This document shows positions 15,443 to 22,474 of a stretch of 64,000 bases of DNA, one piece after another (within the stretch, counting starts at the first letter, position 1; each line of letters starts with the position of its first letter). Below the pieces are notes generated by a model. That model was not told the DNA's origin. It did no database searches and saw only the letters and a program-made list of their open reading frames with translations. Source of the stretch: JAHFUI01 sp039931615 (GTDB taxonomy: Bacteria > Acidobacteriota > Vicinamibacteria > Vicinamibacterales > CAVVIG01); the NCBI GenBank assembly GCA_039931615.1, contig JBDTRR010000028.1, forward strand, positions 1 to 64,000, given 5' to 3'. The position numbers were made by a program, and so were the translations under genes.

Positions 15443-16288
15443 TCAGGGGGTCGCAGGTTCCGCACCCGGGCGGTTGGACGCGAACGCGTCCGCCAGTCGC
15501 ACCATTTCCGGAATCGACAAGGTCTCCGGCCGGCGCCGGCCGTCGAGGTCGGCGGCCGCCAGCGCAGCCGCTGGCGCGAGCGTCGCGCTGGGCGGGAAGG
15601 CTTTGAGCGCGTTGGCGAGCGTCTTGCGGCGCCGCGTGAAGATCGACTGCACCATCACCGTGAACAGCCGGGCGTCCCGGGCCGCCGGTTCCGGGGCGTG
15701 GAACTCGAGGCGCACGACCGCCGAATGGACCTGCGGTGCCGGCCGGAACGCGCCGGGCGGCAGCGCCATCAGGCGGCGGACGGCCGCCGACTGGCCGATC
15801 AGGACCGTCAGGACGCCGTATTCCTTCGTCCCCGGCGCCGCCGTGAGCCGATCGGCGACCTCACGCTGCAGCATGACGCTGGCGTCGGCCAGCGGCATCC
15901 CTGCCGCATGCAGGGCGACGAGCTTGAACAGAATCGGCGAGGCGACGTTGTACGGCAAATTGCCGACGACGCGAAGCGAGGCCGGTTCCAGACCGACGCC
16001 GGTCCGCAATGCGTCGCGCAGCTGATCCGCGGTGAGGTCGAGGAAATCAGCGTCGATCACCGTGAGGTTGGCGGGCGCGATCGCGCGCAGGCCGGTCGCG
16101 AGGTCGCGGTCGATCTCGACGGCGAGCACGTGCCGGGCCCGGTCGGCGAGCGGCAGGGTCAACGCCCCGCGGCCAGGCCCGACCTCGAGAAAGGTCTGTT
16201 CGGCTGACGGCGCAATCGCCTGAATCAGCTTGTCGGCCCAGCTGCGTTCGAGAAAATGCTGGCCGAAGCGGCGGCGGGCGAGTGGCAT
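15443..16288 (-). CDS. rsmA: 16S rRNA (adenine1518/1519-N6)-dimethyltransferase
   Basis: KsgA-type enzyme that dimethylates two adjacent adenosines in the 3' terminal hairpin of 16S rRNA late in small-subunit assembly. From ATG 16288 (MPLARRRFGQHFL) it has 281 residues. Motifs are RRRFGQHFL at the N-terminus, SAM motif I (FLEVGPGRGALT, about 32-43), the acidic VEIDRD, the catalytic NLPYN (about 112-116) and FRPAPQVHSAVVRL. An in-frame ATG at 16342 would add 18 poorly conserved residues. Lies 28 bp after the zincin gene, in a - strand run with nth, DUF3467 and probably lexA. Confidence 0.95.
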   Translation of the reverse strand: MPLARRRFGQHFLERSWADKLIQAIAPSAEQTFLEVGPGRGALTLPLADRARHVLAVEIDRDLATGLRAIAPANLTVIDADFLDLTADQLRDALRTGVGLEPASLRVVGNLPYNVASPILFKLVALHAAGMPLADASVMLQREVADRLTAAPGTKEYGVLTVLIGQSAAVRRLMALPPGAFRPAPQVHSAVVRLEFHAPEPAARDARLFTVMVQSIFTRRRKTLANALKAFPPSATLAPAAALAAADLDGRRRPETLSIPEMVRLADAFASNRPGAEPATP

Positions 16289-16316
16289 GTGATCAGATGG
16301 TGCGGGTCGTGGGCAG

Positions 16317-16718
16317 CTACTTCGCTTCCTCGTCGCCGCCACCGCGCCAGTAGCGCTCTTCGATGTCCTCGATCTGTTCCTCGCTCATCCCGAAGTAGTG
16401 GCCGATTTCGTGGATCAGCGTCTCGCCGATGGCGACCACGAGATCGTCGTCGTCCTCCGAGTCGCGTTCGTGCGGTCCCTGAAACAGCAGGATGCGATCG
16501 GGTAGTGTGTTCCCGTAGCCCCAGTGCCGTTCGGTGAGCGGCGTTCCCTGGTACAGCCCGAGCAGGGTGTCCGGCGGGTCGATGCCCATGTCAGCGAGCA
16601 GCTGCGCCGACGGCTCGTCCTCGACGACGATGGCGATGTTGCGCAGCGCCTGACGAAAGCGGCGGGGAATCGAGGCCAGGGCATCGGCGACCAGCTGTTC
16701 GAACTCCAGCCGTTTCAC
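16317..16718 (-). CDS. zincin-like metallopeptidase family protein
   Basis: A 133-residue protein of the zincin_1 (PF06262-type, formerly DUF1025) family. The start is GTG 16718, overlapping the nth stop by 4 bp (GTGA). The family's zinc motif HEIGHYFGMSEEQI is at about residues 107-120, preceded by an acidic stretch (ERDSEDDDD). The segment DTLLGLYQGTPLTER and the pattern PDRILLFQGP are typical of the family, whose cellular role is poorly known. The C-terminus is acidic. Position between nth and rsmA suggests co-expression only; no substrate can be inferred. Confidence 0.85.
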   Translation of the reverse strand: MKRLEFEQLVADALASIPRRFRQALRNIAIVVEDEPSAQLLADMGIDPPDTLLGLYQGTPLTERHWGYGNTLPDRILLFQGPHERDSEDDDDLVVAIGETLIHEIGHYFGMSEEQIEDIEERYWRGGGDEEAK

Positions 16719-17443
16719 TTCCTGGCCGCCCGCCGGCCGGACGTCGAAGCGGGTCGGGGCAATCGGCGCGCCGCCGGGCGCGCGCCGCTGCGCGCATCCC
16801 GTCCTTCGCTCCGGATGACATTGCGGTAGTAGTCGCAATCGTCCTGCACCGCGCACTGGTCGCAGAGCGGCCTGGGTTTGCAGATCCGGCGGCCGTGCAG
16901 GATGAGCGTGTCGGAGCAGACAATCCAGCGGGCTGGCGGAAGCGCCGCGCCCAACTGCTGCTCGACCTCCTCTGGGCTGTCTGATTCGGCGATGCCGATC
17001 CGGTTGGCCACGCGCAGGACGTGCCGATCGACCGGCAGCCCGGGCACCCCGAGTGCGTGACCGAGCACGACGTTCGCCGTCTTGCGGCCGACACCGGGCA
17101 GCGTCAGCAGGATGGTCATGTCGGCCGGCACCTCGCCCTGATGTTCCTGCACCAGGGTCCGGGCCATGCCAATCAGTGAACGGGCTTTGGCGCGAAAAAA
17201 TCCGGTCGAATGAATCTGCGCCTCGAGCGCGGCGGTCGACGCACGCGCCAGCTTGTGCGCGGTCGGATAGCGCTTGAACAGCGCCGGCGTCACCAGGTTG
17301 ACGCGCTGGTCGGTCGACTGCGCCGAAAGGATGGTCGCCACCAGCAGTTCGAACGCCGTGGCATGGTGCAACTCGGTGTCGGCGCCGGGGTGCTGCGCTT
17401 CCAGCCGGTCGAGTATCTGGCGCGTGTCGGCGGCGGACTTCAT
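16715..17443 (-). CDS. nth: endonuclease III
   Basis: Bifunctional DNA glycosylase/AP lyase removing oxidised pyrimidines in base excision repair. The 242 residues carry the helix-hairpin-helix LPGVGRKTANVVLGHA (about 115-130) with the catalytic Lys, the catalytic Asp in PVDRHVLRVANR, and the 4Fe-4S ligand pattern C-x6-C-x2-C-x5-C (CKPRPLCDQCAVQDDC). About 30 extra basic residues at the C-terminus (RSGARPAARRLPRPAS) go beyond the usual 210-220 residue length and end in the overlap with the zincin gene. Three bases separate it from the DUF3467 gene. Confidence 0.95.
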   Translation of the reverse strand: MKSAADTRQILDRLEAQHPGADTELHHATAFELLVATILSAQSTDQRVNLVTPALFKRYPTAHKLARASTAALEAQIHSTGFFRAKARSLIGMARTLVQEHQGEVPADMTILLTLPGVGRKTANVVLGHALGVPGLPVDRHVLRVANRIGIAESDSPEEVEQQLGAALPPARWIVCSDTLILHGRRICKPRPLCDQCAVQDDCDYYRNVIRSEGRDARSGARPAARRLPRPASTSGRRAARK

Positions 17444-17446
17444 GCG

Positions 17447-17773
17447 TCAGTGAATCCCGTCGGTGCCCTTGTTCCATCCGACGTTGCTGTAGGACTCCGA
17501 GAACACTCGCCAGTGTTCCTGGAGCGCGGCAATCAGGTTCGGCACGAACTGGACCGGTACGACGATCTTGGCGCGCACCGGCGCGCGGACGACGTGCTCG
17601 TGCTCGGCGTCCTTGATCTCCCGTTCCGACAGCGGCATCACCTCGCAGAAGGTGAGGGTGAAGTCGAACGGCGTGTGCGCAATCGAGCAGAAATTCGAGT
17701 ACGTGCGCGGCGTATTGTCCTGATCTTCGGCGGGAACGATGGTGAAGTTGATCTGTTTCGGTTGGTCAGCCAT
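17447..17773 (-). CDS. DUF3467 domain protein
   Basis: A 108-residue cytosolic protein from ATG 17773 (MADQPKQINFTIV). It matches the DUF3467 pattern: an early YSNFCSIAHTPFDFTLTFCEV segment, a middle strand VVRAPVRAKIVVPVQFVPNLIAALQEHW, and a short tail. The family is widespread in Bacteria and Archaea with no established function. It begins the run DUF3467-nth-zincin-rsmA and lies downstream of lexA on the same strand, separated by a 238-bp repeat-rich spacer, so it may or may not share the lexA transcript. Confidence 0.85.
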   Translation of the reverse strand: MADQPKQINFTIVPAEDQDNTPRTYSNFCSIAHTPFDFTLTFCEVMPLSEREIKDAEHEHVVRAPVRAKIVVPVQFVPNLIAALQEHWRVFSESYSNVGWNKGTDGIH

Positions 17774-17807
17774 GCCGTTCAGTCTACTGGAATTGCGAAG
17801 GCCATCA

Positions 17808-17926
17808 CGGTCCGGCTGAAGCCGGACACTACGTACGCCGGCAAGGTACGCCGGCAAGGTACGCCGGCAAGGCACGCCGGCAAGCCGTGTCGCTGGATCG
17901 TACGTGGTGTTCACCTTCAGGTGGAC
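17808..17926. repeat. palindrome copies flanking a 13-bp tandem repeat
   Basis: A standard palindrome lies at 17810-17827. Four 13-bp units GTACGCCGGCAAG (the last GCACGCCGGCAAG) lie at 17833-17884. A divergent palindrome GTTCACCT-TC-AGGTGGAC at 17909-17926 keeps arm pairing with one G-T wobble. The block sits between lexA and the DUF3467 gene. Confidence 0.75.
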
Positions 17927-18011
17927 CGTGACCGGCGGCACACACCTGAGGCGTGTGCCCTGCAACAGCAGCTGTAGGGGACGGTCCTCATATCGTCCCG
18001 TTAGGGCAGCC

Positions 18012-18620
18012 TCAGTATTTCCGCATCACCCCGACCACCACCCCTTGAATCTGCACCTGATCGGGCTCGACGAAGATCGGCTGCATCGCGACGTTGGCCG
18101 GCTGCAGCCGGATCTTGCCGCCGGGGTCGCGATAGAACTTCTTCAGCGTGACGTCCGACCCGCGCAGCAGCGCGATCACCATCTCGCCGTTGTCCGCCGT
18201 CTTCCGGTCCTCGACCACGACGAAGTCGCCGTCGCGGATCTGCTCGTCGATCATCGAATCGCCGCGCACGCGAAGCACGTAGGTATCGCGCTTCCCGACC
18301 AGGTCTTCGGGTACGGCAATCGTTTCGGTCGACGCGACGGCCTCGATCGGCGAGCCGGCCGCCACATAGCCCAGCATCGGCAGTTCGACCGCGCGCCCGC
18401 CCGTTCGCGTCGTGACCATTTCCACCGACCGGCTGCGATTCCACGCCCGCTTGATGCAGCCCTTCTCCTGCAGGTTGGTGAGGTGCTTGTGCACCGTGGC
18501 CAGCGAGGAGAGGCCGAAGCGGCGGCCGATTTCCTCCAGGCTCGGCGCGTAGCCGTGCTGTTGGATGAACTCGTTCAGGAAGTCCAGGATTTCGCGCTGG
18601 CGTTTGGTCAGGGGAAGCAT
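18012..18620 (-). CDS. lexA: LexA repressor
   Basis: SOS-response repressor that self-cleaves when RecA filaments form. The 202 residues comprise an N-terminal winged helix (about 1-65, with EIGRRFGLSSLATVHKHL as recognition region) and an S24 peptidase domain. The scissile Ala88-Gly89 (GYVAAGSP), nucleophile Ser122 (GDSMID) and general base Lys160 (VTLKK) are all present. A good ribosome site (GGAGG) precedes ATG 18620, and a near-consensus promoter lies upstream. Its target box in this lineage is not known; a direct repeat near the transcription start is a candidate. Confidence 0.96.
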   Translation of the reverse strand: MLPLTKRQREILDFLNEFIQQHGYAPSLEEIGRRFGLSSLATVHKHLTNLQEKGCIKRAWNRSRSVEMVTTRTGGRAVELPMLGYVAAGSPIEAVASTETIAVPEDLVGKRDTYVLRVRGDSMIDEQIRDGDFVVVEDRKTADNGEMVIALLRGSDVTLKKFYRDPGGKIRLQPANVAMQPIFVEPDQVQIQGVVVGVMRKY

Positions 18621-18657
18621 GGTCGGCCTCCAAAGGTCTCTCGTTCGGCGTGCCTCG

Positions 18658-18704
18658 GGTCACGCGGTCACCGGCACTATACGCAAAAGAAAGGCGAAGG
18701 TCAA
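18658..18704 (-). promoter_or_regulatory. lexA promoter with GGTCAC direct repeat
   Basis: Read on the - strand, TTGACC (18699-18704), a 17-bp spacer and TATAGT (18676-18681) form a strong sigma70-type promoter for lexA. Just downstream, overlapping the expected start site, GGTCAC is directly repeated with a 2-bp gap (18658-18671, + strand sense). This is a candidate binding site, possibly for LexA itself. Confidence 0.65.
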
Positions 18705-18754
18705 CGCCGGACGGCACCTACGATTTGACGCCACGTACGGATAGCATCGATCAG

Positions 18755-19708
18755 ATGCGTATCCCGTTCTCCATCGCCGCCCGCGGCGATCGCCCGTTCG
18801 ACGTCGTCGGATTCGGGCTCAACAGCATGGACCTGTTGACGGTCGTCGCCGAATTTCCGGTCAGCAACAGCAAGCAGCGCCTGCAACGCGTGGCGCGGAT
18901 GCCGGGGGGCCAGACCGCCACGGCGCTGGTTACGTGCGCACGTCTCGGCTGGCGGTCCCGCTATATCGGCAGCTTCGGCGACGACGACTTCGGCACGGTG
19001 TCGCGCGAGAGCCTGGTTCTCGAAGGGGTCGACATTTCCGCCGCTCGCACTGTCGCCGGCGCGACAAACCAGTTTGCCGTCGTTATTGTCGACGCGCGCA
19101 CCGGGGATCGCACCGTCCTCTGGGATCGCCATCCGGCCCTGTCGATGACCGCCGACGATGTCTCGCAGGAGGCGGCGACGTCGGGCCGGGTCCTCCTCGT
19201 GGATTGTCAGGAAACGGCGGCGGCGACCCAGGCGGCGCGTTATGCCCGCGAAGCGGGTCTCCTGACCGTCGTCGACGTCGAAAAGGTCCGGCCGGGCATC
19301 GGCGACCTGCTGCAGAACATCGACGCGATCATCGCCGCCGAAGGCTTTCCCAGCGCCTTGACCGGCTACGAAGATCCCGGGCGCGCGCTCGAGGCGATGG
19401 CGCGGGAGTACGGCGCCTGCTTCACCTGCGTCACGCTGGGGGTGCAGGGCAGCCTGGCCTGGTGCGCCGGCCGCTTGATCCGCACGCCGGCGTTTCAGGT
19501 CGATTGCGTCGACACGACCGGGGCGGGCGACGTCTTCCGGGGCGCGTTCGTCTCCGCCTGCCTGCGTACTCTCGATGCGGACCTCGAGGATGTGCTGGCA
19601 TACGCCAATGCCGCCGCCGCCCTGAACTGCCGGGCCCTCGGGGCGCGGGCCGGCATCCCGCGGCCGGCGGAGGTCGACCTGCTGCTGGCGACGCAGTCGA
19701 ATATTTAA
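18755..19708 (+). CDS. PfkB-family carbohydrate kinase
   Basis: Ribokinase-like sugar or nucleoside kinase of 317 residues from ATG 18755 (MRIPFSIAARGDRPFDVVGFG). It shows the N-terminal strand with the sugar-site Asn/Asp (GLNSMDLLTVV), the PGGQTATALVTCARLG block (PfkB signature 1) and the anion-hole/catalytic-Asp motif DTTGAGDVFRGAF (signature 2, about residues 255-267). The frame stays open upstream to 18650 but runs over the lexA promoter. Substrate unknown; no sugar transporter lies nearby. Divergent from lexA. Confidence 0.87.
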   Translation: MRIPFSIAARGDRPFDVVGFGLNSMDLLTVVAEFPVSNSKQRLQRVARMPGGQTATALVTCARLGWRSRYIGSFGDDDFGTVSRESLVLEGVDISAARTVAGATNQFAVVIVDARTGDRTVLWDRHPALSMTADDVSQEAATSGRVLLVDCQETAAATQAARYAREAGLLTVVDVEKVRPGIGDLLQNIDAIIAAEGFPSALTGYEDPGRALEAMAREYGACFTCVTLGVQGSLAWCAGRLIRTPAFQVDCVDTTGAGDVFRGAFVSACLRTLDADLEDVLAYANAAAALNCRALGARAGIPRPAEVDLLLATQSNI

Positions 19709-19771
19709 CGTTCCGCGCCGGCCGCGGTCTAATCTCGCAGGCGGCGGTTCGCTTGACGCTTGGAGATATCG

Positions 19772-20416
19772 ATGGACCCATCCCGTGTATGGACGCTGCC
19801 AGGCACACCCCAGCGGGAATGGGACGTGAGCGCCGTGCGGCACGAACCGGAGATCGCGACCGACGATTCGCTTGACCGCCTCGATGGGCGGGCGCTCGTC
19901 GACGCCTGCCTGGCCGGCCGGGCTGGCGCCTTCGACCTCATCGTGGAGCGCCATCGCCGCCATGTCTATCAGTTATGCTACCGCTTCGTCGGCAACCATG
20001 AAGACGCCAGCGACCTGTCGCAGGACGTGTTCATCCGCGCCTATCGGGGCCTGCGGAATTTTCGCGGCCAGTCGTCGCTGGGCACCTGGCTGTACCGGAT
20101 CGGCGTCAACGTCTGCCTCAACCGTGTCGGCACCAAGACGCCACGCACCGAGCCGATCGAGGATCGGCAGCATGTCGATACCCACGCTGAGTCGGCGGCC
20201 GATCACCTGCTCAAGGGCGAGCGCGCGGCGCGGGTCAGGCGGGCGATCGCCCGGCTGCCGCGCAAGCAGCGGGCGACGCTGATCCTCCGCATGTATCACG
20301 AGCTGACGCATCGGGAGATCGCCGCGACGCTCGGCAGCTCCGAGGGCGCGGTCAAGGCCAATTTCTTTCATGCGCTGGGCAATCTGAAGAAGCTGCTCGG
20401 CGATGGGGATCGGTGA
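19772..20416 (+). CDS. ECF-type RNA polymerase sigma factor
   Basis: Extracytoplasmic-function sigma-70 factor of 214 residues from ATG 19772, with GGAG 8 bases upstream. Region 2 (about 50-110) includes the -10 binding helix DLSQDVFIRAYRGLRNFRGQSSLGTWLYRI. Region 4 (about 145-205) has LPRKQRATLILRMYHELTHREIAATLGSSEGAVKANFFHA. The first 40 residues are an uncommon acidic extension. The stop overlaps the start of the next gene (TGATG), a zinc-containing anti-sigma factor, so the pair is translationally coupled. The inducing stress is not evident. Confidence 0.92.
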   Translation: MDPSRVWTLPGTPQREWDVSAVRHEPEIATDDSLDRLDGRALVDACLAGRAGAFDLIVERHRRHVYQLCYRFVGNHEDASDLSQDVFIRAYRGLRNFRGQSSLGTWLYRIGVNVCLNRVGTKTPRTEPIEDRQHVDTHAESAADHLLKGERAARVRRAIARLPRKQRATLILRMYHELTHREIAATLGSSEGAVKANFFHALGNLKKLLGDGDR

Positions 20417-21015
20417 TGCGGCATCTCACGTCTGAGCAGCTGGTCGATCTGGCCGAGGCCGGCGGAAACGGACCGTCGCTGCCGCATCTGGAGTCGTGCG
20501 CCGCATGCCGCCAGCAGCTGGCGGAGCTGCGGGTCATCCTGTCCGCCGTAGCAGAGGTGGACGTCCCGGAGCCGTCGCCGCTGTTCTGGACCCACTTCTC
20601 GGCCCGGGTCCATGCCGCCGTCGAGTCTGAGCGTGCCGAACCGTCAACTCGATTCTGGCGCCGGCCGGCGTGGCGGGTCGCGCCGCTGTGGGTCGGTAGC
20701 CTGGCGGTGGCCCTGTTCGCCGTGGTCATCATGATGCGCGGATTGGCGCCCGATTCGCCTCTCCCGCGCCCAGTGATCAACGGCGTGACCAACGTCGTTG
20801 CGGAGCCGCCGGCCGACGTGGCCGCGATGGGCGACGATGAGTCGCTGTCGCTGGTGGCGGATCTGGTCACCGGGTTGGATTGGGACGGGACGGAGGAAAC
20901 CGGTCTCGCCACCGACCCGGGGATTGCCGATGACGTCGTCGCCCAGCTCAGCGACGGCGAACTGCGCGAGCTCCACCAGTTGCTGCGGATGGAGCTGGGC
21001 CGGCCGCCGGCGTGA
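20416..21015 (+). CDS. membrane anti-sigma factor with ZAS/zf-HC2 motif
   Basis: A 199-residue protein starting at ATG 20416 inside the sigma-factor stop. The N-terminal cytoplasmic part carries the ZAS motif H-x3-C-x2-C (HLESCAACRQQ, about residues 25-36), which binds zinc and sequesters the sigma factor. One transmembrane helix (about 88-110, VGSLAVALFAVVIMM) and an acidic periplasmic part follow. The C-terminal Asp/Glu-rich tail (LSDGELRELHQLLRMEL) may be a sensor or proteolysis region. Partner of the preceding ECF factor. Confidence 0.87.
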   Translation: MRHLTSEQLVDLAEAGGNGPSLPHLESCAACRQQLAELRVILSAVAEVDVPEPSPLFWTHFSARVHAAVESERAEPSTRFWRRPAWRVAPLWVGSLAVALFAVVIMMRGLAPDSPLPRPVINGVTNVVAEPPADVAAMGDDESLSLVADLVTGLDWDGTEETGLATDPGIADDVVAQLSDGELRELHQLLRMELGRPPA

Positions 21016-21022
21016 GAGGACA

Positions 21023-21096
21023 GGAAAATATTGGGATGTGAGGATGTGAGGATGTGGGGAAGTAAGTGATGTCAGGAAGTAGGGAAGTGGAGAAGA
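21023..21096. repeat. GAGGATGT-type short tandem repeat
   Basis: The spacer after the anti-sigma gene contains GGATGTGA units in tandem (about 21034-21056) and GGAAGTA/GGAAGTG variants to about 21090. It is another of the short-unit repeat spacers, here without an obvious inverted arm. Confidence 0.5.
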
Positions 21097-21103
21097 CGCC
21101 GCC

Positions 21104-21640
21104 GTGCGATTGATGTGGGCCGCCGTTGCGCTCGGCCTGTTGCTACCGGATGTCGTCGGCGCGCAGCCGCCGGCCCGCGGCGGTGATCTGGATTCGGCCG
21201 TCATTGCGCCGGCCGAGATTCAACGCCTGTTCGACGCCTATGCACTGGTACAGGCGCAGGAGGAGTTGAAGCTCGGCGACGATCAATACCCGATGTTCCT
21301 GGCGCGCTACAAGGCGTTGCAGGAAGCCAGGCGCCGCGCGCAAGCGGAGCGCGGCCGGGTCATCCGGGACCTGTTCCGTCTGTCGGCCCCCGACGCCAGG
21401 GTTGAAGAGGCTCCGCTGCGGGATGGGATGAAGTCCCTGCAGGACCTCGACGCCCGGATCGCTGTCGATATCAGGAAGGCCTACGAGGCGATCGACCAGG
21501 TGCTCGACCTTCGCCAGCAGGCGAGGTTCCGGGTCTTCGAGGACCAGATGGAGCGCCGCAAGATCGAGCTGGTTACGCGCGCCCGCCAGAACAATCGCGC
21601 GAACAACCGGGCCAACGCCGGGCGCCGGGGCCAGCCGTAG
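21104..21640 (+). CDS. exported Spy/CpxP-like helical protein
   Basis: A 178-residue periplasmic protein from GTG 21104, with a signal peptide (about 1-20, ending VVGAQ). The mature part is almost all helix with charged heptads (QAQEELKLGDDQYPMFLARYKALQEARRR...) and a Leu/Asp segment (LQDLDARIAVDIRKAYEAIDQVL), as in LTXXQ/Spy-type periplasmic chaperones and metal-stress proteins. The tail is rich in Arg/Asn (NNRANNRANAGRRG). Third gene of the sigma/anti-sigma cluster and so a likely sigma target or accessory sensor, by context only. Confidence 0.65.
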   Translation: MRLMWAAVALGLLLPDVVGAQPPARGGDLDSAVIAPAEIQRLFDAYALVQAQEELKLGDDQYPMFLARYKALQEARRRAQAERGRVIRDLFRLSAPDARVEEAPLRDGMKSLQDLDARIAVDIRKAYEAIDQVLDLRQQARFRVFEDQMERRKIELVTRARQNNRANNRANAGRRGQP

Positions 21641-21683
21641 CGCATCTTTCGTTTGCGCGGCGATCCGGCTTCATGTACGTGGG

Positions 21684-21814
21684 ATCCGGCTTCAGCCGGA
21701 TTGATCCGTAGTCCGACTAAAGTCGGACGCCACCTACAATAAGAGGTAATCCGACTGAAGTCGGACCCCACGTACAAAAAGGAGTAGGCTGCCTCGAGTC
21801 GGACGCCACGTCCA
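21684..21814. repeat. cluster of three palindromes and one half copy
   Basis: ATCCGGCT-TC-AGCCGGAT at 21684-21701, GTCCGACT-AA-AGTCGGAC at 21711-21728, ATCCGACT-GA-AGTCGGAC at 21749-21766 and a half copy (GAGTCGGACGCCACGTCC) near 21796-21814. The CCGGC/GCCGG to CCGAC/GTCGG change is matched in both arms, so pairing is kept. Linkers contain TACGTGG and CCACGTAC, as at other copies. Confidence 0.85.
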
Positions 21815-21862
21815 AACGGAAAGCGCTCGATCTTCCGCGCGGCCGTAGTACAATCAGCCGTG

Positions 21863-22474
21863 ATGTTCTGGAAGTTCAAGTGCGGTAAAGCTTTAGCAGC
21901 GGTCGCCGCGATCATGCTGGCCGGGCTCACCGGTCTGGTCGCTGGCGCCGGGCCGTCGCGCGCGGATGCGGTGTCGCTGAAACGCAAGGTCACCAGCATC
22001 GCCGATTTCAGTGCCCGTCCGACCACGAAGCCGCTGCGGACCACGGTCACCGAAAACGAAGTCAATGCCTACCTGGCGTTCGACGCGTCCGACCAGCTTC
22101 CCTCGGGGGTGGTTGAACCGACGATCGCCATCGTTGGCACCGGCCGCGTCACGGCCCGCGCCATCGTCGATCTCGATACGGTTCGGAAGCAGCGGACGCG
22201 GACGATGATGGATCCGATGAATCTGGCGACCGGACGGGTGCCGATCACGGCCACCGGACTGCTCACGACCGGCAGCGGGGTCGGGCGGTTGCAGTTCGAA
22301 TCGGCATCGCTCGGCCCGGTCCCGATCCCGAAGGTCCTGTTGCAGGAAATTGTCGGCTACTACTCGCGCACGCCGGAGAACCCGGCCGGCATCAGCCTCG
22401 ATGACGCCTTCGCCCTGCCGGCCCGGATTCGCGAGATACAGGTGGAGCCGGGACGGGCCATCGTCGTGCAGTGA
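21863..22474 (+). CDS. secreted protein of unknown function
   Basis: A 203-residue exported protein from ATG 21863 (a GTG lies immediately before). The signal peptide covers about residues 1-36 (ALAAVAAIMLAGLTGLVAGAGPSRADA). The mature domain alternates short strands (VTENEVNAYLAFDA, PTIAIVGTGRVTARAIVDLD) and ends in RIREIQVEPGRAIVVQ, suggesting a lipid-binding or LmeA/DUF2993-like beta fold; this is a resemblance only. Its stop overlaps the recG start (GTGA), so the two are co-translated despite unrelated roles. Confidence 0.65.
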   Translation: MFWKFKCGKALAAVAAIMLAGLTGLVAGAGPSRADAVSLKRKVTSIADFSARPTTKPLRTTVTENEVNAYLAFDASDQLPSGVVEPTIAIVGTGRVTARAIVDLDTVRKQRTRTMMDPMNLATGRVPITATGLLTTGSGVGRLQFESASLGPVPIPKVLLQEIVGYYSRTPENPAGISLDDAFALPARIREIQVEPGRAIVVQ

